A stretch of 64,000 nt of DNA, taken from positions 700,145-764,144 of the forward strand of contig CM034134.1 of the NCBI GenBank assembly GCA_019914995.1, read 5' to 3'. Position numbers and translations under genes: made by a program. This document shows, in pieces, positions 12,787-26,148 of the stretch (positions are counted from its first letter, which is position 1; every line of letters begins with the position of its first letter). The notes below the pieces were generated by a model that had not been told where the DNA came from, did no database searches, and saw only the letters and a list, made by a program, of their open reading frames with translations. Source of the stretch: Acanthochlamys bracteata (Eukaryota > Streptophyta > Magnoliopsida > Pandanales > Velloziaceae).

Positions 12787-15700
12787 ATGGGAACTAGAGA
12801 GGTTTATGAGGAGAAGCTCCGGCGAGGGAATCTTCACCACGATCCAACAATCAATCCCGGTCTCGGCAATCCTCGCTGCCCTCGTTGTCTCTCTTCTTTG
12901 AACCCTGCCGTGAGAATTCCTCTCGTCTCGTTTTTTTTCTTTCTTTTTTTTTTTGCCAAAGAAAATTTTTTGGGTCGTTTTGTTGGATGCCTACACTTAT
13001 AAGGTAATTGGTTGAATAGGCTTTGTTCTCTTTTTTCTTGTTGGATCCTAGGATATTTTTTTTTCGTCGTTGTTCGATTCTTGCTGCTATTTTTGTTGAA
13101 CTATGGCAAAGTTTAGGTTTGTTATCGATTTTTCGATATTTGATGTGCTTTATCATATGGTTTTCAGGAAAAACTTCGTCTTGCTGTTTGATTCTGTAAG
13201 AATTTTCTTAATTTTATTTGGCAAAAAATCGTTCTTATTGTTGTTGAATTAATGGAAATTTTATTGTTTCTCTGGTCGTTACTTAGCTTCGTGATGCGTT
13301 TTATATCTGGGTTTTTAAGAAAATATCATATTCTTGTTCGATGCTGTAAGTTTTTATTTGTTTTGAAGATGTTCTTTTCTTAACGACTTAGTGGTTAGTT
13401 TAGTGTTTGTTTGGTCGTTAATTAGCTTGGTGATGTTTTTTTATTTCTGGGCTTTACAAAAGTTTATATTGAAAATTTTCTTCTTAATGTTGCGAGTTAT
13501 AGATCGATATCCTGACTGTGCATGAAAACTTTGCAGGGGAAAGCAGATTGGGAAATAACTCCAGTTTTGCACAACGCCACCTTAGTGGTAATATAGTACT
13601 CTTGATTTTGTTTTGTTTATACAATTTTGTTTGAAATTTATGGTTATTGTTTAGCTTTTTTTTTTTTCGAAGTCAGACTTGTGCTACTTTATAGGTTATG
13701 CTTTTGCTTTGAATAGGCTGGAACTGGTGTTGGGGCGATGCTAGGAGCTATGTATGCGATGAATACCGGTAAATAATAATCAACATTTTTTCACTTTGAT
13801 TCTTATAAGTGGGTGGGGTTTTAGTTTTGTGAATGAAATTTGATATGGTTTTTGTGGCCTCTCATGCAGGAATCCCTTATTTGCAGAAACATGTGAAGGG
13901 ACCCAAATGGTTGCCTACACTTATAGGGGTAATTGTTTGAATAGGCTTTGTACTCTTGTTTCTTAGTGTTTTCCTTAAGCATGAAAAAATTTTGGTAACA
14001 TGCTTTTAGCAGTTAGAAAACTGTGTTTTGTAGGCACTAAACAAAAGATAAGTAGAACCTTATTAATGATTTTTTTCATCTCTAATACTCGTGCACCAGT
14101 AGACCACTTGGTGCGATGATGCTTTGTTGTTATTGTTGTTGTTATTTTGTGCTCCGAGTTGGGCTAAATTCATTCTTTGCATTTTAATCCTCCTGTATCT
14201 GATAGATTAACCTATCTATTGAACATAATAAGGTTAATGTGACAGCAGTTGTGAAGCATTACCCAAATATGCATGGAGATGTCCAAAGAAGCTCACATCT
14301 AGTAGTAGGAAGTCAGTTCAGTAGGTTGTAGGATTAGGAACACATACCTTGGTGTGAGATCCATTTTCAAACTTGTAAACTGGAGTAATCTAGAGAAGAC
14401 CTTATTGGGTTAACAGAGGCAACCATTGAAGTTGTTTTCAATGTTTTCTACAACTGTTTCATAAATTTTTATGTCATTGATTCTATATCTGCTGCAGTCG
14501 ATTGTTAGTAATGGAGTTATCTATGGGAACTCTAGGTAGTCATGTTGCATCCTCAAAACACTGAAAGCATTTGACTTGGGTGGTAGACATTCTAATTTAA
14601 GATTCATTTACTTCAAGATGCCAGGGACAATTATCTTTTGTAAAAGGTGGTTGAATACATTGGTATCTGTCCATTGTGGGTTAATTAAACCAATGTTTCA
14701 GCAAGACGAAGAATGCCTAGAATCATAATTTTGCTTTAGATCCTTCACAAACAACATAGATAGGAACTCTAATTTGGTCTTTGATTGTTGACTAATACTA
14801 TGGGTGTCTTTTTGTGTAATCCTTTCTATACCTCCATCTTTATCATACGGTTGGGATGGAATGGGGTACACCTCCTTGAGATGTGTGTTTGAAGATGGAC
14901 GGTGTCTTTATTACAACAACAATAACAACAAACTATGCCTTTATCCCACTTGCGTGGGGTCGGCTAATAAATCTGTTTTCTCCATTCCGTTCGATTATAA
15001 ATCAGATCAAGCGAAATGTCCAATTCCTCTAAGTCCTTCGCCACCACCCTAGGCCAAGTTAATTTTGGCGTGTCTTTATTATAAGAAGGTTAAAAAAAAG
15101 GGTATGCAAGACTCATATATCACTATTGCCGTCTGGGCCAGCACTCTATTGAATCTATGATGTCTGGAAGTTGAACCTATCTAAGAATCGACCTTCTTTT
15201 TCTTTATTTTTCTTCTTTAATTAATTAGTTAATTTTTTTGCGATGATATCTTCTGGGAATCTACCTACAGTGTTAAATATCAATTTCATCTAAGTGGTAA
15301 TTGGCTTACTAGTGAAGTCAGTCTTTAGTATGCTTTGGCATCAGGCTAGTTGCATTAAAACTAATTCCAGATGTTGATATGTTTTTGCAACAGTATATTA
15401 AAAAAAGTAGTCACTGATGAAAAGAGATATATCTGGATTATCTTCCTATTATCAGCTTTAGTAACACTAGTTCAACATCAAATCTGGTTTACTTTCTAGA
15501 AATATAAAATTTCTAGTGGATGTGTTAGTTCCAGTTCCTCTCCATTCAATTACATTTTGCCATTAGGTTGTTGTTTCTGACACCAATTTGCTTTCCATGA
15601 CAGTCAATATTAGGTTTCATGTTGAAGGATACAAGAGTTAGTTGCTTATATTTTCTTTGTAAGCAGGTTCCATCACTACTGTTGTTTGCAGGAGCTAGTG

Positions 15701-16931
15701 CTGCATTTGGAGGTAACAACCTTTGTATTAAGCATACTCAATTTGTTATACTATTCACAGTAGTTCTGAGAAAGTGTTCCAAATTTGGAGCATGTCTTTG
15801 TTATCAGCTACGTTTTTTGATTGCCGTATCATGGTTACAAGTAGAGGGCTGATTGGAACTTAATAATCTTACGAATTGTGAACAGATAATTTGCAAATTC
15901 CATGACTAGTAGAATAAGGACTCTTGTTTAAACATGACCGGAGATGAGGTTATCTACAATGGGCGTCCTTGTAAAGGTCATTGTTCAATGTTGATTCAAT
16001 ATACTCTGTGATGTAACCCATGATTCGATACTTGCATAAAAAGAGCTTTTCCTATTATTATTACCTGCTACAGATGCTCTCCTGACGTCGTCTGCTCCGT
16101 CCTGTCTATTTGGCATGGCACCACACCCCCAGCCCGGTTCCCCTGAAGTTACTTGTTTATTCTGGAAGCACTACGGTTTCAATTAGTGGTAGTAGCAGAA
16201 ACCTTAGAGTTATTGGTACTATGATCTAGAGGTTCTAACTATAGCAAGTTATTGATAAGGGTTTTGTGATAATTCCTCGAGTTTGGGTAGAGGTGGATCT
16301 AAGTGTTGGTTAGGTAAGCCTCTTGCAGTAAGAGAAAAGCTGGTAGGTGTGAAATTCCAACTTATAATTTATTGATGTGATGAGCTGCTTTAGGGCTTCC
16401 ATAGACATATGGGAGTCTCTCTAGTTGTGTCTTCGCTGTCCCCTATGCCCACATGAAATTTACATATTTGGCACCAATTTTCTATTTCATGTTTCTTCTG
16501 ATTCTTTGGTATGTACTTTTGACGTTCCCTACTAAGCTTAAAGCTAATGAACTTTTGTGGTATAGTTGTTGGTTTGTGCATCTTCAACTTGTCACGGGTG
16601 AGAAATATACCTACAGTGACATGCCTGGTAGATGACCCTTGCTCATTATGTGCTTCCTCCTGTTGGTATAAATATATTGTTATATTTGCGTATCAGTCCG
16701 TAACACTTAAAAGTTACTTGCTTCATGTGTGATATCATTGGTTACAGTTGTTTATTAACTTAAACTGCTTATGCAATACCTGCAGGATTCACCTTACCAA
16801 AATTTATGCAGCTCTCAGTGACATCCTATTATGCTGCTTCTAGCGCATCACATTATGCTATATCTCAAGTTACAAGATATATTGAAGAAGGTCACACATC
16901 TCGTTCAAACAATGACAATTCCAGGTTATGA
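12787..16931 (+). CDS. Uncharacterised small plant membrane protein
   Basis: I do not recognise a named family. Six exons are inferred: 12787-12909, 13537-13587, 13717-13768, 13870-13928, 15667-15712 and 16786-16931, all in phase and giving 158 residues. The N-terminus is hydrophilic with a CPRC pair (NPRCPRCLSSLNP) that could bind metal. A hydrophobic glycine- and alanine-rich stretch follows (AGTGVGAMLGAMYAMNTG). Next comes a basic loop and a second hydrophobic stretch (PTLIGVPSLLLFAGASAAFG), then an amphipathic part and a polar tail. Two membrane helices with small residues suggest an organelle or ER membrane protein, which is inference. The start is the first ATG after a CT-rich leader. 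Intron 1 contains a diverged copy of the exon 4 end and its donor (12984-13040). Introns 4 and 5 are long (1.7 and 1.1 kb). Exon 5, only 46 bases, is the least certain. Confidence 0.75.
12984..13040 (+). repeat. Copy of the exon 4 end and donor inside intron 1
   Basis: This intron 1 segment matches 13908-13964 closely: both contain GCCTACACTTATA, then GGTAATTG, then TTGAATAGGCTTTGT, with a few substitutions and one single-base gap. The second position is the end of exon 4 with its splice donor. It is a short local duplication about 0.9 kb away. Confidence 0.8.
14905..15085 (+). repeat. Dispersed plant repeat with CAACAA tract and TGGGGTCGGCT motif
   Basis: Inside intron 4. A run of CAA-type triplets is followed by ATGCCTTTATCCCACTTGCG and TGGGGTCGGCTAAT, a phrase I associate with a short repeat common in many plant genomes and often seen near retroposon tails. 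No coding potential is seen. Its exact class cannot be assigned by eye. Confidence 0.45.
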
Positions 16932-18303
16932 AAAGATTTTGTAGAACAAAAAATACTGAATCAGCTCACTTATGTACATGATACACTTAAATATGTCTCT
17001 ATGACAAGTTTGTCTATTTCTTATGATGTTACGTTACATCTACCAGATTTTTTCCTTCTGTTTGACATTGGTATGTCTTATTTATTCTCGAACAACAGTT
17101 CCCCTCTAGGGTTACTGTAAGTGCAGAATGTGTATGCTTACCCAAAACTTAGTGGCATCCATATCTATGGGCCCTAAACAGTGGATTTCCACATTTACAT
17201 GTAAAATTTGCCATGTGTCGATTCACAACTGCAATGGTTTTTTCTTTGTTATTACCTGTATGTCGAACACTGAGGTCTTAGATAGTTTTGGGGAGCTTGC
17301 ATATTGTAGTACAAGCCACAGTCCCAATGAGATAAGTGGTCCTTATAAGTAGCGAGGTCTTTGAATGCAACAACTTCCATCAGTGCTATATTAAATCTCT
17401 TCTCTGCAGTTCTGCTGCCACATAACTTTGTTCCTACCTAGGGCAATGGAGCCAGTTGATGTCTTTTGCTTGCTTCACCTTTAACTCTTTGCAAAGAGCT
17501 GTACATGATCTGGATTGCTAACGTGTTGCTACCAGGATTTAAATTCTGCTTTCAGCTTTGCAGCTGCAGCCTATAGCTTATGTATACTACTGTGGTCCAA
17601 CTACTGGTCCTGTTAGTTCTTACTTCTTTTTTGTAAACTGTTATAGGTTTTACCATAAACCACGTATGTACATATAGTCTAAAGATGTCTTTAATGATTG
17701 AGCATGATCAGTTCCTTCTGCTGCAGCTTTCTAGAAAATCTAAATTCATCTTATGTATTTGCTTATCGTTAGTTATAAATGTTTCTGAACTTGTTCATGA
17801 CTTCACTGTAACTCATCTAATCTTGCATTATATTAGTTTTTTTTTTCTTCTTGATTAAAGGTCACAGCTATCTACTGGTCTCTGAAAGCTGAGAAACAAA
17901 TGCTGTCGTTGAAAAGCTGGTTCTGTTTTGAATGCAAGTTGCAAGCATCAGCTTTTCTTTTGCCTTTTGAAGTATAAACATGAGTAGTAAATACCAGTGA
18001 GGAATTTCTCAAGGAGGGGAGTAGTAATGAATGCAGTGCAACATCATACTGACACGGTCCAACTTTTATGAACAGTGGTATTTTCATGTATGTTGTTTTC
18101 ATTCTACTGTGATGTTTCTTTGTATAGTAAAAGAGAATGTTTTCCATTCTTGTATACATTAAAGTAGGTGAATAGTAAACAAACTGATTTCTATATTCAA
18201 ATTTTATCTTTTTTAAATACTGTATCAGGGTTAGTATTAATTTTGGTTTAGGGTTTTGACACTCTCACTTTGTACACTCCTGGATGCTCTAAATTTTGGC
18301 CAT

Positions 18304-18346
18304 CCGATCGTTTGATTTGGTGGCTGTGATTTAATCAAGCGATCGG
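18304..18346. repeat. Short inverted repeat
   Basis: CCGATCGTTTGATT at 18304-18317 and AATCAAGCGATCGG at 18333-18346 form a 14-bp stem with one mismatch (a G.U pair in RNA) and a 15-base loop. A related half (ATCAAGCGATCTGG) occurs at about 18426. Probably part of a small transposon remnant. Confidence 0.6.
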
Positions 18347-21046
18347 GATATGGAGGATAAATTTTTTTTTTTTTGTTTACTTACAAATACATAATGAATT
18401 GTAGCGGTTGAGTCACGGATTAGGATCAAGCGATCTGGAAGCGACTCTGAAATAAAATTTTTCTGAAATGGAAGATATATTTGTCCATTTGAAGAATAAA
18501 AGATTTTAAAATAAAATTTTTGAAAAAATTTAAATAAATTTTCTACATATTTATAAAAATATATTAAAAATTGTGAAATTAAAAAAGTATGTTTTTAGAA
18601 AGCTTAGCTAAACGCAATATTCCGGTTTTATTAATTTAAGTACATTTTTGAATTTATTTTTACGTCATATCTTAAGTAGAATGTAAAAATTTAAAATCAC
18701 AAGTGTTTAGTTGTATTTAGACATATATGCTAATAATTAATGCCATTTGGTTTATGAAAAATGTTGGAATTTTTGCACCAGCACCAACCAATGCTAAATT
18801 CCTATCAAGGGACCCAACAAGGAAAAGGTTTGAAAGTTACATTAGCTTAACAGGCAAAAGCAATTCATTGCAAACTAAAAAATTTTCGAAATCTTTTGGG
18901 GACCATAGACTTATTTAGTTCTTGATAAAAAGCCAAAGTGAGAAGTTTCAACAAGCGGAGTGATCAAATCAAAAGTGTTATATATGTGGGGACTTGTGAA
19001 CTACTCTTAACTTGGATACTGACATATTTTGGGACTAAAAAAAATTCTTCCCTTCTTTTTTTTTGTGTTATTTGTCATATTTTTTGTTTCCTTTAGAACA
19101 TATTTATTTCATCCGGAACTGACTTTTTTTGCTAAAAAAATCACTTTCGAATAAATTTTTTAAATTTAATTTTATATCTTAGACTTAGTTTTCGGATCAT
19201 TTTCGAATGTCTTAGCTTGAAAATTGAATTATTCGGTGGAGGGCAAGTTGTGATAGTGTTTCTCAATCAATGTTTACCTTGAAAATGGTTTTGAACAACC
19301 AATAAATTCTAACTTAATTCTCATCACAAATAGAACAAAAAAAATAAATAAGTTGGATGCCATGAAAAAGACATTATATGTGTAGGATGATAGTTGTCAT
19401 TTAACATTAATTCAGAAATTGTTGTTGATTCTTAGATTCAAAAAAAAAAAAAAAAATGTTCATTTAGTGTCATGGTCCTTATAAAATTTAGTTGCATGTT
19501 CATGTGGTCCAATGGATCCATTATGAACTACATAAAATAGTCACTTTCTTTGTCATACCTCCGTTGGACTAAGGGTGTGTTCTTTTCACATAAAGCGATT
19601 TTCAGAAAGTGATTTTTTCAAAAGCGAGTTATACAAGAGTAAATTATCATAAAAAAATTTGAAAATAATCTGAAAGTGACTTTTGACTGAAAATAATCAT
19701 TTGTACTTAATTGAAACAAAAAAGAATTAGTAAAATTGTAAGTAAGATTTTTTATTCGCGAAATTAAGAACGGTACACTCTTCAATGAATTCAAAGAGTC
19801 GTATACATGATTCAATCGGGAAGTTTATATAGGGTCCCTTATTTATCGCAAGATCCATCCATTGCCTTCAAATATATGCACGCGTAATGTTCGTTTTTAC
19901 TTCACCTTACCAAAAAAAAAGTCACTTACAAGGAGACATTTTATGTTTACTTTCACAAATTTACTATCACAAACTCATTTTTTAAAAACGCACTTCATAA
20001 AAATTCACTTCTGTACAAGTAAACGTGCTCAAAGAGTTCCTTTCGAACTTTGTTTTACATTACTTAATACTATACACACATGACGTGCTACTTATTAACA
20101 TAATTTACATAACGATGAAATAAAAGGTATATTGCGTATGTATGTATGTATTCTTATTTTTCTCTTTATAGAAAAGTTTGTCGCAAAGAAAAAGCTGAGT
20201 GTCTATTTTTGGTGACATTCAATGAAACCATGGAGTGTACTCCAAAGAGGTGCTCCTTATTTTTTGAGAGTGGTCCTAAAACATTGGTAGATCTCTTCTT
20301 CTCCGACAACAGCATCATGCAACATTTTGCTTTGCCCTTTTGTAGAGAGCCTCAATTAGATAGATACCATAATAGTTCTTTATTCATTATTATTTTATTT
20401 TTTGTTCTCAAGATTTTGTGATGCAATTCCTATAAAACACATTAGGAGAGGATGAAAAACTAATAGTATTTTGGTAAAAAGATTTGGAGGAATTAAATTT
20501 TTCGCTTAGAGCATGTTTGAAAGTTAGTTTCATATAAAAGTAAACTTTGGAATAGTAATTAAAACATATGAAATACCAAATTCAAAATCTGAAAGAAGAA
20601 AGTAAAATTTTGATGGCAAGTGAAATATGCTCTTAATATGGTATATAATTAATCAATTAAATAAAAATTATATTTATATAGCCGATTTTATTTAAGTGAG
20701 ATAAAGACTTATCTAAACTCTCTAGATTTTCTCGCAAAATAGATATTATCGAAACTCTCTATAAAATTTTCATTAATATTTTCATTGATGTGGGTCTTGG
20801 CATAACAACAAATATGAATGCCAATGTCATTGTATGTGATTTAATTGTCTCTGCTCATTATTTTTACCTTGTTCTCATGCTATCCTTCTGCAAATGTTTT
20901 ACCCTATAATGTTCTTATCATTTTCTTTATATTCTTAATTCTGTTGTTTGTTTTCCTCAGCAACACATGGTAATGTCGACTTCTAGGAAACCCTAGGAAC
21001 ACTCTAAAGTCTCCATTTTATGTACTATCTTTCGTAAGTACGATAA

Positions 21047-21228
21047 GGGCGTGTTTCAATTTCACAAAACTCACTTTTCTTCATCGAAGTTTGACTTAAA
21101 TTTATTATTATTATTTTGTTTCAGTTTGCTTCAAAACATATAGAGCCATGTCTCAACCTATCTCAAAATATTTATTTTTACGAAATTTATTTTCGCGAAA
21201 CTCACTTTGGTAAAACTGAAGCACGCTT
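21047..21228. mobile_element. Short Tourist-like MITE relative
   Basis: The left end GGGCGTGTTTCAATTT and the right end AAACTGAAGCACGCTT are imperfect inverse repeats. The TAA trinucleotide flanks both sides (21044-21046 and 21229-21231). It is shorter than the 300-bp family and has an inner inverted pair around CGAAACTCAC. Confidence 0.5.
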
Positions 21229-22659
21229 TAAGCTGCAACTCGCGTATTCTTTTGAGTTAGAGAGAGTAAAATACTATAAAAGAACATAAAAAAATCATCT
21301 AAAAGTAATTTTTTAGCAAAAAAAGTGACTTCCGAATGTAAGAAAACACTACCTTAGCATTCAAATTGATTATAGTTTAGAATTTCAGCAAAAATATGAT
21401 GATTTGAAAACTCTGCAACTTTCTTAGTTTTTTTTATTATGAGTTAGCCCACAACAATGTGTGGCAGCTGCTGCGACAACTACAACTAATGAGTAGTCCT
21501 GTGTGTTGCTCATGCAGAAGCAAGACATACATTGATCAATTGGTCCCCTGATAAAAACATAAGACTGGCCTTCAATGTTCTTATATGCAGAGAGTGATGA
21601 GAGATCAAGATTCAACAAGAGGGAGGTAGCTAGCTAGAGACCTCTTCATGAATGAATGAACAAAGGAAAAGAGCTGTCACTGTTGTTGTTGTTGTTAGGT
21701 TTTCAATGAGTGAAAGGCAATAGGGACCAAATGAGTTTCAATTGCAAGTACTTCGCAATTGAAAGCTTTTCTTTTCAAGCTTCTACTTTCATTTTTTTGC
21801 TAGTATTTTACTATACGTTTCGCAATGTTTAGTACTCCTCTTAAGACTTGTTTATTTGTCCGGAAGTGGGTTTCTGAAAAGTAAATCTTTGAGAGTAAAT
21901 TTGGTAAGTAAATATTAAACTTATCTGATAGCTTACTTTTTAGCGAAAGAAAGTGAGTTACGAACAAAATAAAACGCCTGAAAGAATGCCAGTGCTCCCT
22001 AATGATCTATCAATATATGCGAGTTATTATTTGAGTGGTGAGCTTCTCTCATTGAGTTACATTTCGAAATACCTTATCATCAAGTGCGCGCATATGTACA
22101 CATTGTTAAAAAGGCGACTAAACATAAGGTAAAGATCGACCTACGAAGAAAAGTACGCACACTTATCTGCATATGCGCGTTGAAGATGCGAGTAAGCATA
22201 AAACATTTATAAAGGACTTAGTTTGCGAAAACGCTTAACGTGTTATTAAAATTTCTCAAAAATCATTAAAAATTAATTTGAAGAGAAAGGAAAAGAACAA
22301 AAGAATTTATTTGTTACTACTATAAACACATAAAGAGTGGTGGTTGATTGCAGGGATGTCAGTTGCAGTCATGGTTGGAGCCAAATAGAGCCAGGTTTTA
22401 TGTTTTATGACTCAAGAAGAAGAGTGTTAGATGCAGCAGCAGCAGCAGCAGCAACAGCAATAGAAGAGCATGCAGCTAGTAGTACCAGTACTACATTACT
22501 ACTACTGTTTGTGGGAAAATAAGATAGTGACTGGTCAGTGAAGTAGAAGGATGGAATGAATAGCTAAACGTTCGAAAAGTACTTATAAAATTCTTTTTTT
22601 TTTAAATAAACTAAAATATACTTACAAGTGCTTAATAAGCACTTCACGTTTCCAAGTAT

Positions 22660-22682
22660 TATATATATATATATATATATTA
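22660..22682. repeat. TA microsatellite
   Basis: About eleven alternating TA units in AT-rich spacer, immediately left of the MITE at 22696. Confidence 0.85.
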
Positions 22683-22695
22683 TTTTTAGCATTTA

Positions 22696-22991
22696 GGACG
22701 TGTTCAAATGTCCGTAACTCTATTTTTTTTCGTCAGATTTTGAATTCCGAACAGTTCATATGTTTCAATTACATAAAGAATTTTGAACTCCACTTTCACA
22801 TACGAAACTCCAGTTTTAACTTTTTTATTTACATACTTTTCAATACAATTATAATATTTTAATTTTTAACACACTTTTAAAAACTATTGAAATACAACTA
22901 CTGAACTCCACTTTTACTTTATTTTTTAAAAAACTCTACTTTTTATTTTTCACTTTCACGAAACTTAGTTACGGACATTTAAAACACGCCC
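22696..22991. mobile_element. Tourist-like MITE copy
   Basis: The left end GGACGTGTTCAAATGTCCG and the right end CGGACATTTAAAACACGCC are nearly perfect inverse repeats. TTA lies on both sides (22693-22695 and 22992-22994). The interior matches the copies at 6470 and 37479 in order, including TTTCAATTACATAAAGAATT. This is the best preserved copy of the family here. Confidence 0.75.
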
Positions 22992-25132
22992 TTATAAACA
23001 ATAATGTAATTATTTTTATCGAACTCATTTTCAAAATTTAAACTTATTTTTTACCGACTTATTTTGAAAAAATGAATTTAATGCTAGATAAACAAGCACT
23101 AAAATGTAATAAAAAAATTAAGATTTGAAAAAATAATGCCTAAGATTGACAACATATGAAGACAAAGTTAGAGAAGTGTACAACTTTTAAAAGTTAAAGC
23201 AAGTTAATTACCTTGCAGGACACAAATAAGATATGTAGGTCAATAATTAAATATCATGCGCGAAATTATACTGTACATATAAAGTTAAAAAAACTATTTT
23301 GGATATAAATCAAACACTCATGGTTAGGTTAGAAAGCATCTCTCACAAATGACATATTTTGGGTCGATAATTTGTATCATATGTGAAAATTAAACTGTAC
23401 ATATATAAAGCTAAAACTAATTATCTATGCTTTTTAAATTTCTAACAACATTTTTGTAGTACTATAAAACGTTTTGTGGAAATAAAAAATTGAAATAGAA
23501 GATGGAGAAGTATTTTAGCAGAGCGTTTAGTTTTGAAAATGTTTATAATATGTTACGTAAATTTATTTAAAAATATATTATTATATTATTTTTTATAAAT
23601 TTTAAAATAAAAATATAAAATTTATTTTTAATAATATTTTTATATTAAAAAAACTAAATTTTTATAAGAATTTCTAAATTAGGCACTAAAATGAGTACTT
23701 ATAGGTAGGTTAGGAAGCTTCTCCCAAACCAAAAGAATCTAAAAAGCTAAAGCTTTGATATCCATGCACAGCACAAGGTTTGCTTTTTTCAAGCATGTTC
23801 TGGAGCGTTTGGAAAAGCATTTTTTAAAAACTTTTTTTTTATTTTTTATTATATTTTTATAAATATATAAAACTTAATTAAAAATTTAAAAAATATAAAA
23901 AAAATTTCCGTCATAAATTTTTTTTATTATTTTTTAAATTAAAAAAAATTCAATGCACCAAAGCACAACTATTACAATGTCAAACGATTTATTAAAAATA
24001 TAAAGTAATCCTTCCTACTACTTTTGGGCAAATCAATGTTGCAAGTGAGACACCACCACACGTCAAGATTCCTTTCTGTCCTTCCAACATGTACTACTAC
24101 AAAACAGAAACCCTAACAAATTAACATCCCCCAAAGTTTGTAGTACTACTCACAGTCACACCAGTGCTGCTGATGCCAACAGGTCCTTCCATACATAATA
24201 AGCTTGCATCAACTATTAGCATTTTCAATAAAATAATTCTTTAATTTATAAATTTTTAATAGAACTTTTTTTATAATTTATTTTAAAAATTATCTTAAAA
24301 ATTTATATTAAAATATATTTAATGCTTATTACATTTTAGATAAAATAAAACTTATTTTTTAAAAATATCTACTGTTTCATAAAAGTTTTATTTTAAAAAT
24401 ACTCATAAACATTTTAAGAGATATTTAAAAGTATTTTTTAAAATTATTAAATAAAAAATCTTTTAGAAATTTTTTAAAATCTGTATAATATTTTAAAAAA
24501 TTTATTAAAAAATTAAAATAAAAAGTTTATAAATAATCCTAAACTGCACTTGATTGCAACAGCTCCTCTAGAATTGATAAAATTGTAAAATTTTTAGAAA
24601 ATTTTTTTTCTAAAAGTGAGATTTTTGTTTTTTAATTTAAGAAAATTATATATAAAACAATTTTATGAGTTATTTATATATTTAAATTAAATATTCAAAA
24701 TACTATAGAAAATTTTTTTAAATACTGCAAATTGTAGTCATGTGTTTTGAGTGAAGGACCACTATTAAAACTATTAAAGCTTTCACTATTTTGTTCTAAT
24801 TTTTTTTTCTACATGGTAGTTATGTCTATTTACTGTACTACACATAAATGTCATGTATTATAAATACATAGGACTAATAGCAGGTTATTATTTATAGTAA
24901 CAATTAATCATGCAGGTAGTAGGGTAAGGCCTTGAATAATTAGATACTACACATTTAATTATTATTTAGGTCATTTTGAAATGAAATAACTTATTTTGTA
25001 GTGCTTATAAAATGTTTTTATTTTAGCTAAAAATATTATAAATAATTTATTAAAAAATATAAAATAAAATAAAAGAGTGAAAAATATCTCATAAGTAAAC
25101 GCCAAATGACAAACTAAAAAAAAGGGGTTATT

Positions 25133-25372
25133 TGACTCAGCATCAAAAACAGTTTTCTTATTTTTCATTTTATATTTTTAATATATTTTTTATAAGTATT
25201 TCAAAATTTTATTTAAAAATTTAGAAAGTATAAAAAAATTTTATGTAATGATATTTTTTAAATGCTTATATTTATTATTTTTTAAATAAAAAAATAAAAC
25301 TTATTTTTTAAAAAATAAAATATTTTTTATTTAAAAATTTTTATTTTATAAGCACTCTCAAACGCTCTCTAA
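25133..25372. repeat. AT-rich dispersed repeat, 'GTTTGG' family
   Basis: Carries the family interior (TTTTTAATATATTTTTTATA, then ATTTTTATTTTATAAGCACT) and ends in CTCAAACGCTCTC. Its left end is less clear. Confidence 0.45.
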
Positions 25373-25878
25373 GATTTTGATTGTAATCCAACATAAAAGA
25401 ATTTGTTTATTTAAAACTAAAAAATTAATTAAAAAAATTTTAAAAAAATTTTAAAAATTTTAAAACATGAAATATTTAGAAAATTTTATATAAAAATTTG
25501 ATATAAGAAAGTGAGCTATGAATAAAAAAAAAATAATTTCTGTAGCATTTTTCTGTGAATGGCTGTGATAATTGACGGACGTACGTAGCTATCAATGTTG
25601 AGTTTCATGCGGCACCAAACTCAAAAGAAAACATCTACCAATTAGAAACAAGTCAATTTCAGTGGAATTGTTAGGAATCTTTTTGCATATCTTTAGCTTG
25701 TGGATTTCAATTTAGACGATTTAAAATTGCTTAAACTAAGAATTTTTAAGAAATAAATTATTTTTTAATAAAAATAGTAAATTTTCTAAGTTTGATAAAA
25801 AGTACTGTAGTAAATTTTTTTGAAAATAAAATAATAAAATGGCAAAGAAATATTAATATGCCCTTACGGAATCGTTTA

Positions 25879-26148
25879 GGACGTGTTTTAATCATTTGGA
25901 ATTCTAATATTTTTGGTTAGAATTTAAGTTCAGGAGAGTTTTGATATTTTATTTGCACATTATATTTCACACATGAAATTTTAGTTTAAATTTTTTTATT
26001 TACACGTCTCTTGATAAAGTTTTATTTTTTAATTTCTAATTCATTTTAAATATAAAAATTAAACTCTATTTTTGATTTATTTTTTAGAAGACTTTATTTT
26101 TTATTTTTTATTTATACGAAATTTAATTACGGAGTTTGAAACACGCAT
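25879..26148. mobile_element. Tourist-like MITE copy, diverged
   Basis: The left end GGACGTGTTTTAATCATTTG and the right end GAGTTTGAAACACGCAT are inverse-related. TTA flanks both sides (25876-25878 and 26149-26151). The interior order matches the other copies but with many substitutions. Confidence 0.6.

Noticed and set aside
22337-22522. 61-codon frame with an alanine run
   Set aside because: The Ala run comes from a GCA microsatellite; no similarity, no start context and no neighbouring exons.
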